Of a stretch of 58,127 nt of DNA, positions 17,184 through 25,227 are shown piece after piece. Positions within the stretch are counted from its first letter, which is position 1, and every line of letters starts with the position of its first letter. The notes under the pieces were generated by a model. It was given only the letters and a program-made list of their open reading frames with translations. It was not told where the DNA came from and searched no databases. This DNA is from Helicobacteraceae bacterium (lineage in GTDB: Bacteria > Campylobacterota > Campylobacteria > Campylobacterales > Sulfurimonadaceae): assembly GCA_015493495.1 (NCBI GenBank), contig WGDB01000103.1, positions 1 to 58,127 of the forward strand. Reading direction: 5' to 3'. Position numbers and translations under genes: made by a program.

Positions 17184-17824
17184 AGATGAACTTTGAAATC
17201 AAAGCAACGGCAGTTGTCAGTGCAGAGAACAAGTGTGAGACCTTGGATGAAAAGCGTATTGTTCCTAAGATGATGCTACGTCGTCGTTTGACACGAGCAG
17301 CGCGTATTATGGTCTATCTGGCAGATGCTTGTGCATTTCGTGATGGTGCCGTGGTTTATGGCTCTGCTTATGGAGAGATGCAGGCAACAGCAGATATTGT
17401 TGGTGCTATTGATGCAAATGAGCCTATCAGTCCAACGGCCTTTCAAAACTCGGTCTACAACACAGCACCCTCATACTTCTCTCTTTTACATAAAAATAAA
17501 AATGAGATCTTAACAGTCTCCAGTGGTGATGACACCTCTAAAAATGTCTTACAGACAGGTGCATTGCAAGCGGCCACTTTTAGTGAAGAGGTGCTTTTAG
17601 TATGTTGCGAGGCGATCAACATCGCTAAGATAGAAGAGGTTAACAGCTGTACCGAGTACCTTGAATCAGGTGTGGCCTTGACATTAGTGCCAACTGATCG
17701 TGAAGCTACCTTGGAGGTGTCTGTACAAGAGCATACAGGTTTTGCACCTTCACTCTGGGCGATGCTGGATGTTGTGCGTGCGTGTGAAAATAGAGAGAGC
17801 GTTGTTGTCGCTCTTGAACTTTAG
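17180..17824 (+). CDS. Beta-ketoacyl synthase chain-length-factor-like protein
   Basis: A 214-residue protein resembling the short ketoacyl-synthase N-terminal-like family found in aryl-polyene clusters: VVYGSAYGEMQATADIV, ISPTAFQNSVYNTAPSYFSLLH and LTVSSGDDTSKNVLQTGALQAA. The nucleophile position lies in TVSSGDDT, with no Cys, so it is probably non-catalytic. The C-terminal half of a full ketosynthase is missing. Translational coupling to KS 2 (ATGA overlap) supports a heterodimer. Confidence 0.78.
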   Translation: MKMNFEIKATAVVSAENKCETLDEKRIVPKMMLRRRLTRAARIMVYLADACAFRDGAVVYGSAYGEMQATADIVGAIDANEPISPTAFQNSVYNTAPSYFSLLHKNKNEILTVSSGDDTSKNVLQTGALQAATFSEEVLLVCCEAINIAKIEEVNSCTEYLESGVALTLVPTDREATLEVSVQEHTGFAPSLWAMLDVVRACENRESVVVALEL

Positions 17825-17832
17825 GAATATAA

Positions 17833-18093
17833 TTGATAACGACAGAACAGCTCAAAGTAGCATTGATAGAACTTTTTAGCCTTGAAGGTATAGACGTTGA
17901 CGAGATCGCAGATGAGGACCATCTTTTTGGTGATGGCTTGGGGCTAGACTCGGTGGATGCCATAGAATTGACGATATTTTTGGATAATGAATACGGTATT
18001 GTTTTTGACAACATTGCGGAGTCAGAAGCGGTCTTTACTTCTATTAAGTCTTTGCAAGAGTATATTAATACTCAAGAGGGTAAGCATGCCTGA
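17833..18093 (+). CDS. Acyl carrier protein (cluster ACP 3)
   Basis: An 86-residue ACP with a TTG start. The attachment serine is in GLGLDSVDAIELTIF (Ser at about residue 40). The core is almost the same as in ACP 1 (6603-6854), suggesting duplication within the cluster. TTTAGGAATAT upstream supplies AGGA. It overlaps the following dehydratase gene by 8 bp. Confidence 0.88.
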   Translation: MITTEQLKVALIELFSLEGIDVDEIADEDHLFGDGLGLDSVDAIELTIFLDNEYGIVFDNIAESEAVFTSIKSLQEYINTQEGKHA

Positions 18094-18493
18094 TCTTAAT
18101 GAGTTGTTAGAATTTCTTCCTCAAAAAGAGCCTGTAGGTTTTGTTAAAGAGGTCTTGGTGTGTGAAGAACATGAGTCACGCACTGTAGTATGTTTTGAGT
18201 CGGCACCAACCCTTCCTATGCTCGCAGAAGCAGGGGCACAAAGCTCTATCTTTTTACGACTGACTGAAGAGAAAAAAGCAGCCAATATTCCTCTTCGGGC
18301 AAGAGGCATGTTAGTAAGTGTCAAGTCTCAATGGCTTCAAAAAAGCAGTAAAAAAAGTTTTGAGGTCGAAACATACTATGTCAACAACCTGGACAGCTTC
18401 TTTGTTGTAGATTTCAAAGTCTATGATGGAGAGGTTGTTATTGCTCAAGGACAAGTGGCTGCTGTTTTAGAGAGAAATGGAGAACCATTATGA
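18086..18493 (+). CDS. Hotdog-fold 3-hydroxyacyl-ACP dehydratase-like protein (ApeP type)
   Basis: A 135-residue protein starting at ATG 18086 (MPDLNELLEFLPQKEPVGFVKEV). A longer open frame to 17987 only overlaps the ACP and is not used. The opening LPQKEPVGFVKEVL corresponds to the LPH-x-PM..-VL start of FabZ/ApeP dehydratases, followed by MLAEAGAQSSIFL in the helix position. The usual catalytic His of LPH is Gln here, so activity is uncertain. The 4-bp overlap with the next dehydratase suggests a heteromer. Confidence 0.72.
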   Translation: MPDLNELLEFLPQKEPVGFVKEVLVCEEHESRTVVCFESAPTLPMLAEAGAQSSIFLRLTEEKKAANIPLRARGMLVSVKSQWLQKSSKKSFEVETYYVNNLDSFFVVDFKVYDGEVVIAQGQVAAVLERNGEPL

Positions 18494-18834
18494 GCCAGAG
18501 CTATCTTTCAGAAGGACTCTACCGTGTCATAAGTCAAAATGAAGAGGAAGTAGTAATTGTTTTAAGTGATGCCTCACATAAGATCTTCAAGGCACATTTT
18601 GAAGGGATGCCCCTGTTACCAGGGTTTTTGCAGATCGATATTATTGCAGAAGTCTTGAAAAAAGAGATCGTAGCGATTACCAGTGCCAAGTTTGTGCAAA
18701 AACTGCTTCCTAATGAGACCTTGACCTATAAAATCGCATCAACTAAAAGTGGTGTTCGGGTCAAGTTGAGTAACAGTTCAGGGGAACTTTGTGGTGACTT
18801 TAAACTTAAATGGGAAGATCTTACTACCAACTAG
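18490..18834 (+). CDS. FabZ/FabA-like hotdog dehydratase
   Basis: A 114-residue hotdog protein. HKIFKAHFEGMPLLPGFLQIDII (about 30-52) matches the FabZ/FabA signature (F..HF.G.P.LPG), with the catalytic His in AHFEG. It is shorter than FabZ (about 145). It forms the end of the cluster, and its last 4 bp overlap the convergent HD-GYP gene. With the previous gene it would dehydrate 3-hydroxyacyl-ACP intermediates to make unsaturated chains. No ketoreductase is encoded nearby, so the host FabG would have to supply that step. Confidence 0.8.
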   Translation: MSQSYLSEGLYRVISQNEEEVVIVLSDASHKIFKAHFEGMPLLPGFLQIDIIAEVLKKEIVAITSAKFVQKLLPNETLTYKIASTKSGVRVKLSNSSGELCGDFKLKWEDLTTN

Positions 18835-19835
18835 TCAGGGAAACGCTCTCTGATCTTTTTAAAATGTCTAAAATTCTTTACCATTAACTCTACAAGACGT
18901 GGATCAAAATGTTTACCACTTTCACTTTGTATAAAGTGCATCGTCTCATTGAGTGTCCACCTCTTTTTATATGAACGTTTGGTGTCGAGTGCGTCAAAAA
19001 CATCTGCAAGGGTGGTGATCCGCCCTAAAATATGGATCTGTTTTCCTTTGAGCCCTCTAGGGTACCCACTCCCATCAAATTTTTCATGATGTTGATGGGC
19101 TACGATGGCAGCGGCTTTGAGTAGAGGACGTTTGGATTGTGAGAGGATATCATGACCGATATTGGGATGTTCTTGCATAATAGACAGTTCTTCTGCCGTC
19201 AGTTTTCCCGGCTTGTTAAGGATGTCATGTGAGATGCCGATCTTACCTACATCATGCATTGCTGCAGCAAGCTTGAAAACCTCGGCCTTCTCTTCATCAT
19301 AACCCGCGAGTGTAGCCAGAAGCTTGGCATATTCAGAGACCCGCTTAATGTGATTTCCGGTCTCAGCACTATGAATGTCACTGATGCGTGCAATGGTATA
19401 GATAAGTTCGCGTTGTGTGAGTTCTATCTCTTGGTCTTGATAGTGTTTGAGTTTAAGATGGGTCTTGATGCGTGCCAAAAGTTCGACTTTTTGAAAAGGC
19501 TTGGTAATATAGTCTACGCCACCGACCTCAAAACCGTTGGTGACACCTTCGATGTCAGACTTGGCAGTTAAAAAGATAACGGGGATCTTAGCCATGGACT
19601 TTTGAGAACTTTTAATGATACTACAGGTCTCAAAACCATTGACTTCAGGCATCATGATGTCAAGTAAGATAAGGTCAGGTTTACAACTATTGTTAAGCAG
19701 CTCAATAGCCTGGATGCCACTTTCAGCTGAAGTGACTTCATACCCAGCACCGTGAAGCATTTTTTCAATGAGAATACGGTTGGTTTCGGTGTCGTCAACA
19801 CTTAAGATATGAAATTTTTTACTTTGAAATGACAT
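18831..19835 (-). CDS. Response regulator with HD-GYP phosphodiesterase domain
   Basis: A 334-residue protein from ATG 19835 (MSFQSKKFHIL), preceded by CAGG; a GTG at 19850 gives five more residues. The receiver domain (about 1-125) has DDTETN, the phospho-acceptor Asp in LILLDIMMP and Lys in YITKPF. The HD-GYP domain (about 140-330) has HDVGKIGI (HD), HPNIGHDIL, HHEKFDGSGYPRGLKG (GYP) and ADVFDALDTKRSYKK. It is a likely c-di-GMP phosphodiesterase controlled by phosphorylation. No histidine kinase is adjacent. It is convergent with the biosynthetic operon. Confidence 0.92.
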   Translation of the reverse strand: MSFQSKKFHILSVDDTETNRILIEKMLHGAGYEVTSAESGIQAIELLNNSCKPDLILLDIMMPEVNGFETCSIIKSSQKSMAKIPVIFLTAKSDIEGVTNGFEVGGVDYITKPFQKVELLARIKTHLKLKHYQDQEIELTQRELIYTIARISDIHSAETGNHIKRVSEYAKLLATLAGYDEEKAEVFKLAAAMHDVGKIGISHDILNKPGKLTAEELSIMQEHPNIGHDILSQSKRPLLKAAAIVAHQHHEKFDGSGYPRGLKGKQIHILGRITTLADVFDALDTKRSYKKRWTLNETMHFIQSESGKHFDPRLVELMVKNFRHFKKIRERFPD

Positions 19836-20029
19836 AGGACCTGAGATCACACAAGTTGCTAATTTGAGTAGGGTGAATTATTGTCTTTAGTATATCTACT
19901 AACAAATTAGAGATAAATGAAATTTCTAAGGATTTCAGCTCTACATCTTGTTACAATAAGCAAGTAAAAGAGCAAAAGATTACAAGTGTGTAACATTGTC
20001 TTATAGTGTAAACATAAAAAGGTGAAGCG

Positions 20030-21049
20030 ATGCAATACCGTTACATAGGCCGTTCAGGCTTGAGGGTAAGTCCTATCTGTATGGGAACGATGACCTTTGG
20101 TACTCAGGTCAAAGATGAAAAAACTGCCTTTGCGATCATGGATAAGGCGTATGACGCAGGTGTGAACTTTTTTGACACGGCCGAGCTTTATCCTGTGCCA
20201 CCCGCATCACTTTTAGCCGGGCTGACAGAAGAGATCGTTGGAAGATGGTTAAAGACCAAGCCAAGAGAGAGTGTCATACTGGCAAGCAAGGTCGCTGGTG
20301 CTGCTTCAGGATGGTTTGTACCTCCGATCCGTCACGGTTTGACGGCTATTGATCGTTTTCACATAGAGCGTGCTGTAGAAGGCTCATTGAAGCGTCTACA
20401 AACGGATTACATTGACCTCTATCAAATGCACTGGCCTGATACTGTTGTCCCCGTAGAGGAGTCTATGGAGGCTTTTGATAGACTGGTTCAGAGTGGAAAA
20501 GTTCGTTATATCGGTACCTCTAATGATACGACTTATGGAACAATGAAAGCACTCAGTGTCTCCAAATATGAGAAACTTGCCCGTTTTGAATCCATACAAA
20601 ACAACTTCTCTCTGTTAAACCGTCGCTTTTTAGATGAACTCTCAACCTTAGCGACAAACGAAAAGATCTCTCTACTTCCGTATTCTCCACTAGGCGGTGG
20701 TGTTCTCAGTGGAAAGTACAATAAAGATCCAGAAGCAAAAGGGCGCTTTAGTGACTATATGAAGTCACCAAATCAGCGGCAGCGTCTCATGGCAGTACGC
20801 TTTATGAACGACAAAACCTTAGCCTCTACCCAGGAGTATATACGTATTGCTCATGAGGCCGGTATGGATCCGGTGACTTTGGCAACAGCGTGGAGTAAGC
20901 AGTTCGATTTTGTAGCTTCAACGATCATTGGTGCAACCTCTACACAACAGTTGGATGCCTCTTTGGCGGCCATGGATCTGACCCTGAGTGATGAGGTCTT
21001 AAAAGCGTGTGATACGGTACATGACAAAATTCTCTATCCTATGGGCTAG
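20030..21049 (+). CDS. Aldo/keto reductase (Tas-like)
   Basis: A 339-residue NADP(H)-dependent reductase. It has FFDTAELYPVPP (about 46-57, with the catalytic Asp and Tyr), KVAGAASGWFVPP, LYQMHWPDTVVPVEESMEAFDRLVQSGKVRYIGTSN, LPYSPLGGGVLSGKY and the C-terminal NADP-site region FVASTIIGATSTQQL. The length fits the Tas branch. The substrate is unknown. AAAGGTGAAG precedes the ATG. It overlaps the small lipoprotein gene by 29 bp. Confidence 0.9.
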   Translation: MQYRYIGRSGLRVSPICMGTMTFGTQVKDEKTAFAIMDKAYDAGVNFFDTAELYPVPPASLLAGLTEEIVGRWLKTKPRESVILASKVAGAASGWFVPPIRHGLTAIDRFHIERAVEGSLKRLQTDYIDLYQMHWPDTVVPVEESMEAFDRLVQSGKVRYIGTSNDTTYGTMKALSVSKYEKLARFESIQNNFSLLNRRFLDELSTLATNEKISLLPYSPLGGGVLSGKYNKDPEAKGRFSDYMKSPNQRQRLMAVRFMNDKTLASTQEYIRIAHEAGMDPVTLATAWSKQFDFVASTIIGATSTQQLDASLAAMDLTLSDEVLKACDTVHDKILYPMG

Positions 21050-21506
21050 TCTGCTTCTGCTCTTACTGAGCGGATGTGGTGCCAGACCTTTTGTAAACAG
21101 CCATGCTGCAACGATTATCTTAAAAACCCCAAAGATCAAGTTTGCTGATCAGGGTTATGTGAGAAGTAACCAAGATGTTGTAGCGCTTGAGCTTTTTTCT
21201 GCAGGCCATCCTGTGGGTAAGTTTGAGATAGAAGGTATGGTCTGTGTTGAGGGTGAAGGCTGTCTTCGTAAAAGCAGTTTTAATGAAGAGTATTTGAACG
21301 TGCATTATCCAGATACTTTGATGGAAAATGTTCTTCGGGGAGCACCAATATATGACGGGGTAAACCTTGTGAAAAATGAACATGGTTTTGAACAGCATAT
21401 TTTGGATGAATTTGTGGAAATAAAGTATAGGGTCTCTGAGCGGCAGATCTATTTTAAAGATAGGGAGAATGGGGTTTTGATTAAAATCAAAAAGAGGTTG
21501 GAGTAG
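21021..21506 (+). CDS. Small lipoprotein, unknown function
   Basis: A 161-residue protein from ATG 21021; four extra codons upstream in frame are unlikely. The signal sequence MTKFSILWASLLLLLLSGC has a lipobox (LSGC) with Cys at residue 19. The mature part is about 140 residues, with two further cysteines (VCVEGEGC) and an alternating beta-like pattern. No family is recognised with confidence; it is a type seen in Campylobacterota. It overlaps the end of the reductase gene in another frame, implying coupled translation. Confidence 0.75.
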   Translation: MTKFSILWASLLLLLLSGCGARPFVNSHAATIILKTPKIKFADQGYVRSNQDVVALELFSAGHPVGKFEIEGMVCVEGEGCLRKSSFNEEYLNVHYPDTLMENVLRGAPIYDGVNLVKNEHGFEQHILDEFVEIKYRVSERQIYFKDRENGVLIKIKKRLE

Positions 21507-21527
21507 AGAAACTCCTATTCTTTTTTT
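21500..21527 (+). terminator. Weak rho-independent terminator
   Basis: GGAGT (21500-21504) and ACTCC (21511-21515) pair around a 6-base loop at the lipoprotein stop codon, followed by TATTCTTTTTTT. The stem is short, but the T-tract is clear. Confidence 0.45.
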
Positions 21528-21570
21528 GATTGTTGGAGTCTGTATTGTTAGTATTAGAAAATATCATTTT

Positions 21571-22090
21571 ATCATCCTACCCTTTCTTTTTTTGACTCAG
21601 CAAAAATAGAAACAAAAAAACTGACTCTAGCGGGCTTTACCCAAGGGCATTTCCTTTGGTCACAATGTCGGTAACTACCGACTTCCCTCCCTCCACTCTC
21701 TTTTTTCCTAAAAATGACAAACTCGCGTTGCTCAAACAGTGCCATTTTCTTAACGGTAAAAAGAGAGTTCCGTTCGGCCTTGCAGATGCTAGAGAGGAAG
21801 AGCAAGCGGTGACGCATCTTTTTAAGTGAAAGCATACGCTTTCATCCCCATTCCAACAAACTCCCAGCAATAACAACGGGAGTCGTAACAATATAAAGAA
21901 CGATAATCTAGCTGCTTTAGCTTGAAAGATAAATCGTGTCAACAACAGCGTCTCTCTCTTTTTCTTGAAAACTATCTCTCTGACGAGACAGAGAGATCAG
22001 CACCAACAGTGCAATACAGGGAGGTACTAAATGCCGAGTCGTAAAAAGTTCAGTTCGCCACAGTTTATATAACAAGGTAGCAACTAGACA
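21571..22090 (+). repeat. Structured intergenic repeat, copy A (~520 bp)
   Basis: This noncoding sequence aligns over most of its length with 31716-32166 (copy B) in the same orientation. It fills most of the 733-bp gap before nfo. Shared blocks include CTTTCTTTTTTTGACTCAGC, CTCGCGTTGCTCAAACAGTG, CTTGCAGATGCTAGAGAGGA and TTTTTCTTGAAAACTATCTC. Conserved hairpins are GTCGGTA/TACCGAC (21667-21682) and TCTCTCTG/CAGAGAGA with an ACGAGA loop (about 21965-21986). Copy A has extra segments of about 25 and 45 bp relative to B. There is no conserved start codon or intact shared frame. The remaining 22091-22239 holds only AT-rich leader sequence for nfo. Confidence 0.8.
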
Positions 22091-22239
22091 ATATACAGTT
22101 AGTGAGTAATTCAAAAGTAAGTACAAAAAAGTTTAAACTTTAAGTCAATTCAACTTAAAAGAAAAACCAAAAATCCAACACAGAATGGAACTTCAGAACA
22201 ACAAAGTATAATTCCAAAAACTATCATTCAGGAAATATT

Positions 22240-23088
22240 ATGAGCCAAAAATTTGTAGGCGCCCACACATCAGCCGCAGGTGGTGTGTTTAACGCCCCTT
22301 TGAATGCCATGAAAATAGGAGCAAAAGCCTTTGCCCTCTTTACCAAAAACCAGCGCCAATGGGCAGCGAAACCACTGGATGCAGCAACTATAGACAAGTT
22401 TAAAGAGAACCTTGAACTCAGTGGTATCTTGCCAAAGCACGTCTTGCCTCATGACTCTTATCTTATTAATCTGGGACACCCAGAGATGGAAAAAAGAGAC
22501 AAGTCTTATAACGCCTTTGTTGATGAGGTAGAACGTTGTATGTTACTGGGGCTGGACAGACTGAACTTTCACCCCGGTTCTCACCTTAAAAAGATCCCGG
22601 AAGATGAGTGTTTGGATGCTATCGCTGAGAACATGAACCGTACTTTAGAATGTACTTCTGGTGTGAGTCTTGTTCTTGAAAATACAGCAGGTCAGGGAAG
22701 CAACTTAGGTTGGCGTTTTGAGCATTTGGCACATATTATTGACAAGATCGAAGACAAGTCCCGTGTAGGTGTCTGTATAGATACCTGTCATATGTTTACA
22801 GCAGGATACGACATTAGAACACGTGAGACCTATGATGCGACTTGGGATGAGTTTGAAAAAGTGGTTGGATTTAAATACCTCAAGGGTATGCATATCAACG
22901 ACTCCAAGCCGCCATTAGGCTCTCATGTAGACAGACATCAAAGTATAGGTCTTGGTGAGATCGGAGCTGACGCCTTCAAGTTTTTAATGAATGATGATCG
23001 TATGAATGACATCCCATTGATCCTTGAGACCATCGATGAGACGATCTGGGATAAAGAGATTGAGATGCTTTATGGATTTGAAAAGTAA
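22240..23088 (+). CDS. nfo: Endonuclease IV (AP endonuclease)
   Basis: A 282-residue TIM-barrel DNA repair enzyme that cleaves at abasic sites. Metal-ligand motifs are visible: [10 protein letters not shown] (about 5-14), LNFHPGSH (about 109-116), [14 protein letters not shown] (about 147-160), [14 protein letters not shown] (about 177-190), [26 protein letters not shown] (about 217-242) and LILETID near the end. The length is standard. CAGGAAA precedes the ATG. It ends at a bidirectional terminator shared with the convergent lipase gene. Confidence 0.95.
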   Translation: MSQKFVGAHTSAAGGVFNAPLNAMKIGAKAFALFTKNQRQWAAKPLDAATIDKFKENLELSGILPKHVLPHDSYLINLGHPEMEKRDKSYNAFVDEVERCMLLGLDRLNFHPGSHLKKIPEDECLDAIAENMNRTLECTSGVSLVLENTAGQGSNLGWRFEHLAHIIDKIEDKSRVGVCIDTCHMFTAGYDIRTRETYDATWDEFEKVVGFKYLKGMHINDSKPPLGSHVDRHQSIGLGEIGADAFKFLMNDDRMNDIPLILETIDETIWDKEIEMLYGFEK

Positions 23089-23094
23089 GGGTAT

Positions 23095-23116
23095 CAAAAA
23101 GGGATAACCCTTTTTG
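23095..23116. terminator. Bidirectional rho-independent terminator
   Basis: CAAAAAGGG (23095-23103) and CCCTTTTTG (23108-23116) form a perfect 9-bp stem with an ATAA loop between convergent nfo and the lipase gene. Both strands read into a T run at the descending arm. Confidence 0.75.
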
Positions 23117-23122
23117 AATCTA

Positions 23123-25219
23123 TTACTGTTTAATGATCGAAGGGTAAGCCACTTTGATAGCAGCCCCTTGAGAAGATATAAATGAAGCAACTTCTGTATG
23201 GATCTCTGTTGTTGCTTCACCACTGTATTGTGGATCAAGCGGAGATCGATGTTCACCTTCTGTCAACCTTGAAACAGTCTTTGTCCCCGTTGGAATATAT
23301 AAGTCTCCAGATGCTAGTCCTGTTGTGTTGATATCTTTAGCTTTAGTGAACTTAATAAACGGATCAGTTCCAGCCAGTGGTGCTGATGCAATACTGTTTA
23401 GAATATGTTGGTCGCCTGTTCCTTCTGAACCATTTCCTACCGCTTCTATCTCTAAGATCGAAAGGTCGGAATTACCAATAGATATTGTATAGTTTGCAGG
23501 ATCAGCATCTTCAATAATGGTTTGAGATGCCAGCATAAATGATTCGTAAGAAGATGTTCCTTCGTTGATTCCAACTGCTGCAAGACCAGCCTTAATGGCA
23601 GGTGAAAATACTGGTGAGTAACGTACGATATCAATGACACCTTGCCCCGGCATAGCTAAAGTAGCTGTTTTAAGTCCAGACGTTTGGTTGACATAACCGA
23701 TAGAAGAGATCGTACCTAAAGAGTGTGCTAAAAAACTTACTTTTGTTGCATCAAATGCAAGTGTAGCATTACCATCAAGGTCAGCATTTGGAATCGAAGC
23801 TTCAAGTTCTAAGAGATCAGAAGTGGTTTGATGCATATTATCACGTGTTGTCATGATATGCTCAAGGTTCATATAAAAGGTACCAGAACTATCAATGATA
23901 CCATCTGGTGCTTTCGCGATTACGTTGTCGTCTGCATCTTCTGTCACAAAGTCAAAGTCAAATGTTCGTTCGATACCTGCTTTATAAAAAGGATTTTTAG
24001 ATACATTTGACTCAGTGACACCATGAAGTGGAAGGTCCATAGCAACAGCAGCATGACAGATAGGTGCTCCAGCAAGTGTTTCTCCGTAAACAAAGAGGTC
24101 AGTACGTACGCGAGTGATACCATGTTGATAGATTACGACAGGCCAGCCTGCACTTGGCATATCTCCACAGCCTGAGTTTGCATTGGGGATAAATGCAACA
24201 ACAGGAACAGTGACACTTGCATTGACTTCAGGTGTAAATGGACTGCTGTATTTGAACTGTCCATTTAAAGCATTGGTTGGATCTTGTGTGATGGATTGTG
24301 GCATGTATTGTGGCAATCCGGAAATATTACCATCATAGATCTGTGCCTTACCATCTGTTGGGTTTGCTGTTAATCCTAAGGCATATTTTGTAGTAAACCC
24401 TTTATTGTTCAGGGTCAATGATGAAGATCCTGCAATATTAGAAGCAATATTGGCTTGTACAGCACCAACTACTTGAGTATGGAAGTTCCAGATTTGAACA
24501 GTTTTACTAGGATCTTTTCCTGCTAAGGCTAAAACTGTCATCATCTGTCTGTTACCTTGACGGATCGCTTCTAGTGCGGCTGCTGTCTGAGCATCTAAAG
24601 AACCACCTGCTTTCACATCATTGGCTCCTAATGTTAGAGCAGTGGCAATGTCCGGAGCCAGTGCACGACCCGCAGTGTCTTTTAGATCGCTGGTCAATAC
24701 AACCATATAATTGGTGTTTGATTTAAGTGGCTGTAGTGGCAAGATCACGATATTACTACCACTCTGTGTAGCGTAGTAGTCAACTCCAAAGGTAAGTTTT
24801 GAATTGATTGCAGTTACGGCACCACCCGTCATATTTACATCATATACTTGTGTGCCAGTACTAATGGTACTAGGGTCCAATGTAGCTGTGACCGGTGCTG
24901 TAATAGGTGCTGTTGTAGCAAAACCAGTAAGTTCATTGAGCTGTTTTTTGATACGAGAGTCCGTATCTGTAGGCTCGTAAGGAATGTTTAACGTTACACC
25001 ATCAGGATCATTTGTAGATGAGCTGTTAGGTGCATAAAGAATATTGTTAGGATAAGGGATTTTCCCTTCAGTAGGGTTAAAAACAGCATATCCTGCGATT
25101 TTGTCTTCTACGGTATTGCCTACAAGAGAGTCTTGTAGTTTGGTTCCTCTCTCTGTTTCACAACCACTTATGAGTAGGGCTGCAGCTGTGGCAGCTAGTA
25201 GTAAAGTCTTATAATTCAT
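23123..25219 (-). CDS. VolA/Pla-1-type extracellular lipase lipoprotein
   Basis: A 698-residue outer-surface lipase. The signal peptide has lipobox LISGC (Cys at about 20). The N-terminal 'bacterial virulence factor lipase' domain reads AVFNPTEGKIPYPNNILY, DGVTLNIPY, LNELTGFATTAPITAPVTATLDPSTI, then IVILPLQPLKSNTNYMVVLTSDLKD. The alpha/beta-hydrolase core has an oxyanion-region segment WPVVIYQHGITRVR and nucleophile elbow FLAHSLGTISSIG (Ser at about 500). The relative VolA of Vibrio is a surface lysophospholipase encoded next to fadL. Here a fadL gene lies 8 bp upstream in the same operon, supporting release of fatty acids for uptake. Confidence 0.88.
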   Translation of the reverse strand: MNYKTLLLAATAAALLISGCETERGTKLQDSLVGNTVEDKIAGYAVFNPTEGKIPYPNNILYAPNSSSTNDPDGVTLNIPYEPTDTDSRIKKQLNELTGFATTAPITAPVTATLDPSTISTGTQVYDVNMTGGAVTAINSKLTFGVDYYATQSGSNIVILPLQPLKSNTNYMVVLTSDLKDTAGRALAPDIATALTLGANDVKAGGSLDAQTAAALEAIRQGNRQMMTVLALAGKDPSKTVQIWNFHTQVVGAVQANIASNIAGSSSLTLNNKGFTTKYALGLTANPTDGKAQIYDGNISGLPQYMPQSITQDPTNALNGQFKYSSPFTPEVNASVTVPVVAFIPNANSGCGDMPSAGWPVVIYQHGITRVRTDLFVYGETLAGAPICHAAVAMDLPLHGVTESNVSKNPFYKAGIERTFDFDFVTEDADDNVIAKAPDGIIDSSGTFYMNLEHIMTTRDNMHQTTSDLLELEASIPNADLDGNATLAFDATKVSFLAHSLGTISSIGYVNQTSGLKTATLAMPGQGVIDIVRYSPVFSPAIKAGLAAVGINEGTSSYESFMLASQTIIEDADPANYTISIGNSDLSILEIEAVGNGSEGTGDQHILNSIASAPLAGTDPFIKFTKAKDINTTGLASGDLYIPTGTKTVSRLTEGEHRSPLDPQYSGEATTEIHTEVASFISSQGAAIKVAYPSIIKQ

Positions 25220-25227
25220 AATAGCTC

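Noticed and set aside
21572-21945. Two overlapping minus-strand ORFs inside repeat copy A (87 and 102 codons)
   Set aside because: The equivalent frames are interrupted in copy B (31716-32166), and conservation follows hairpins and blocks rather than codons.
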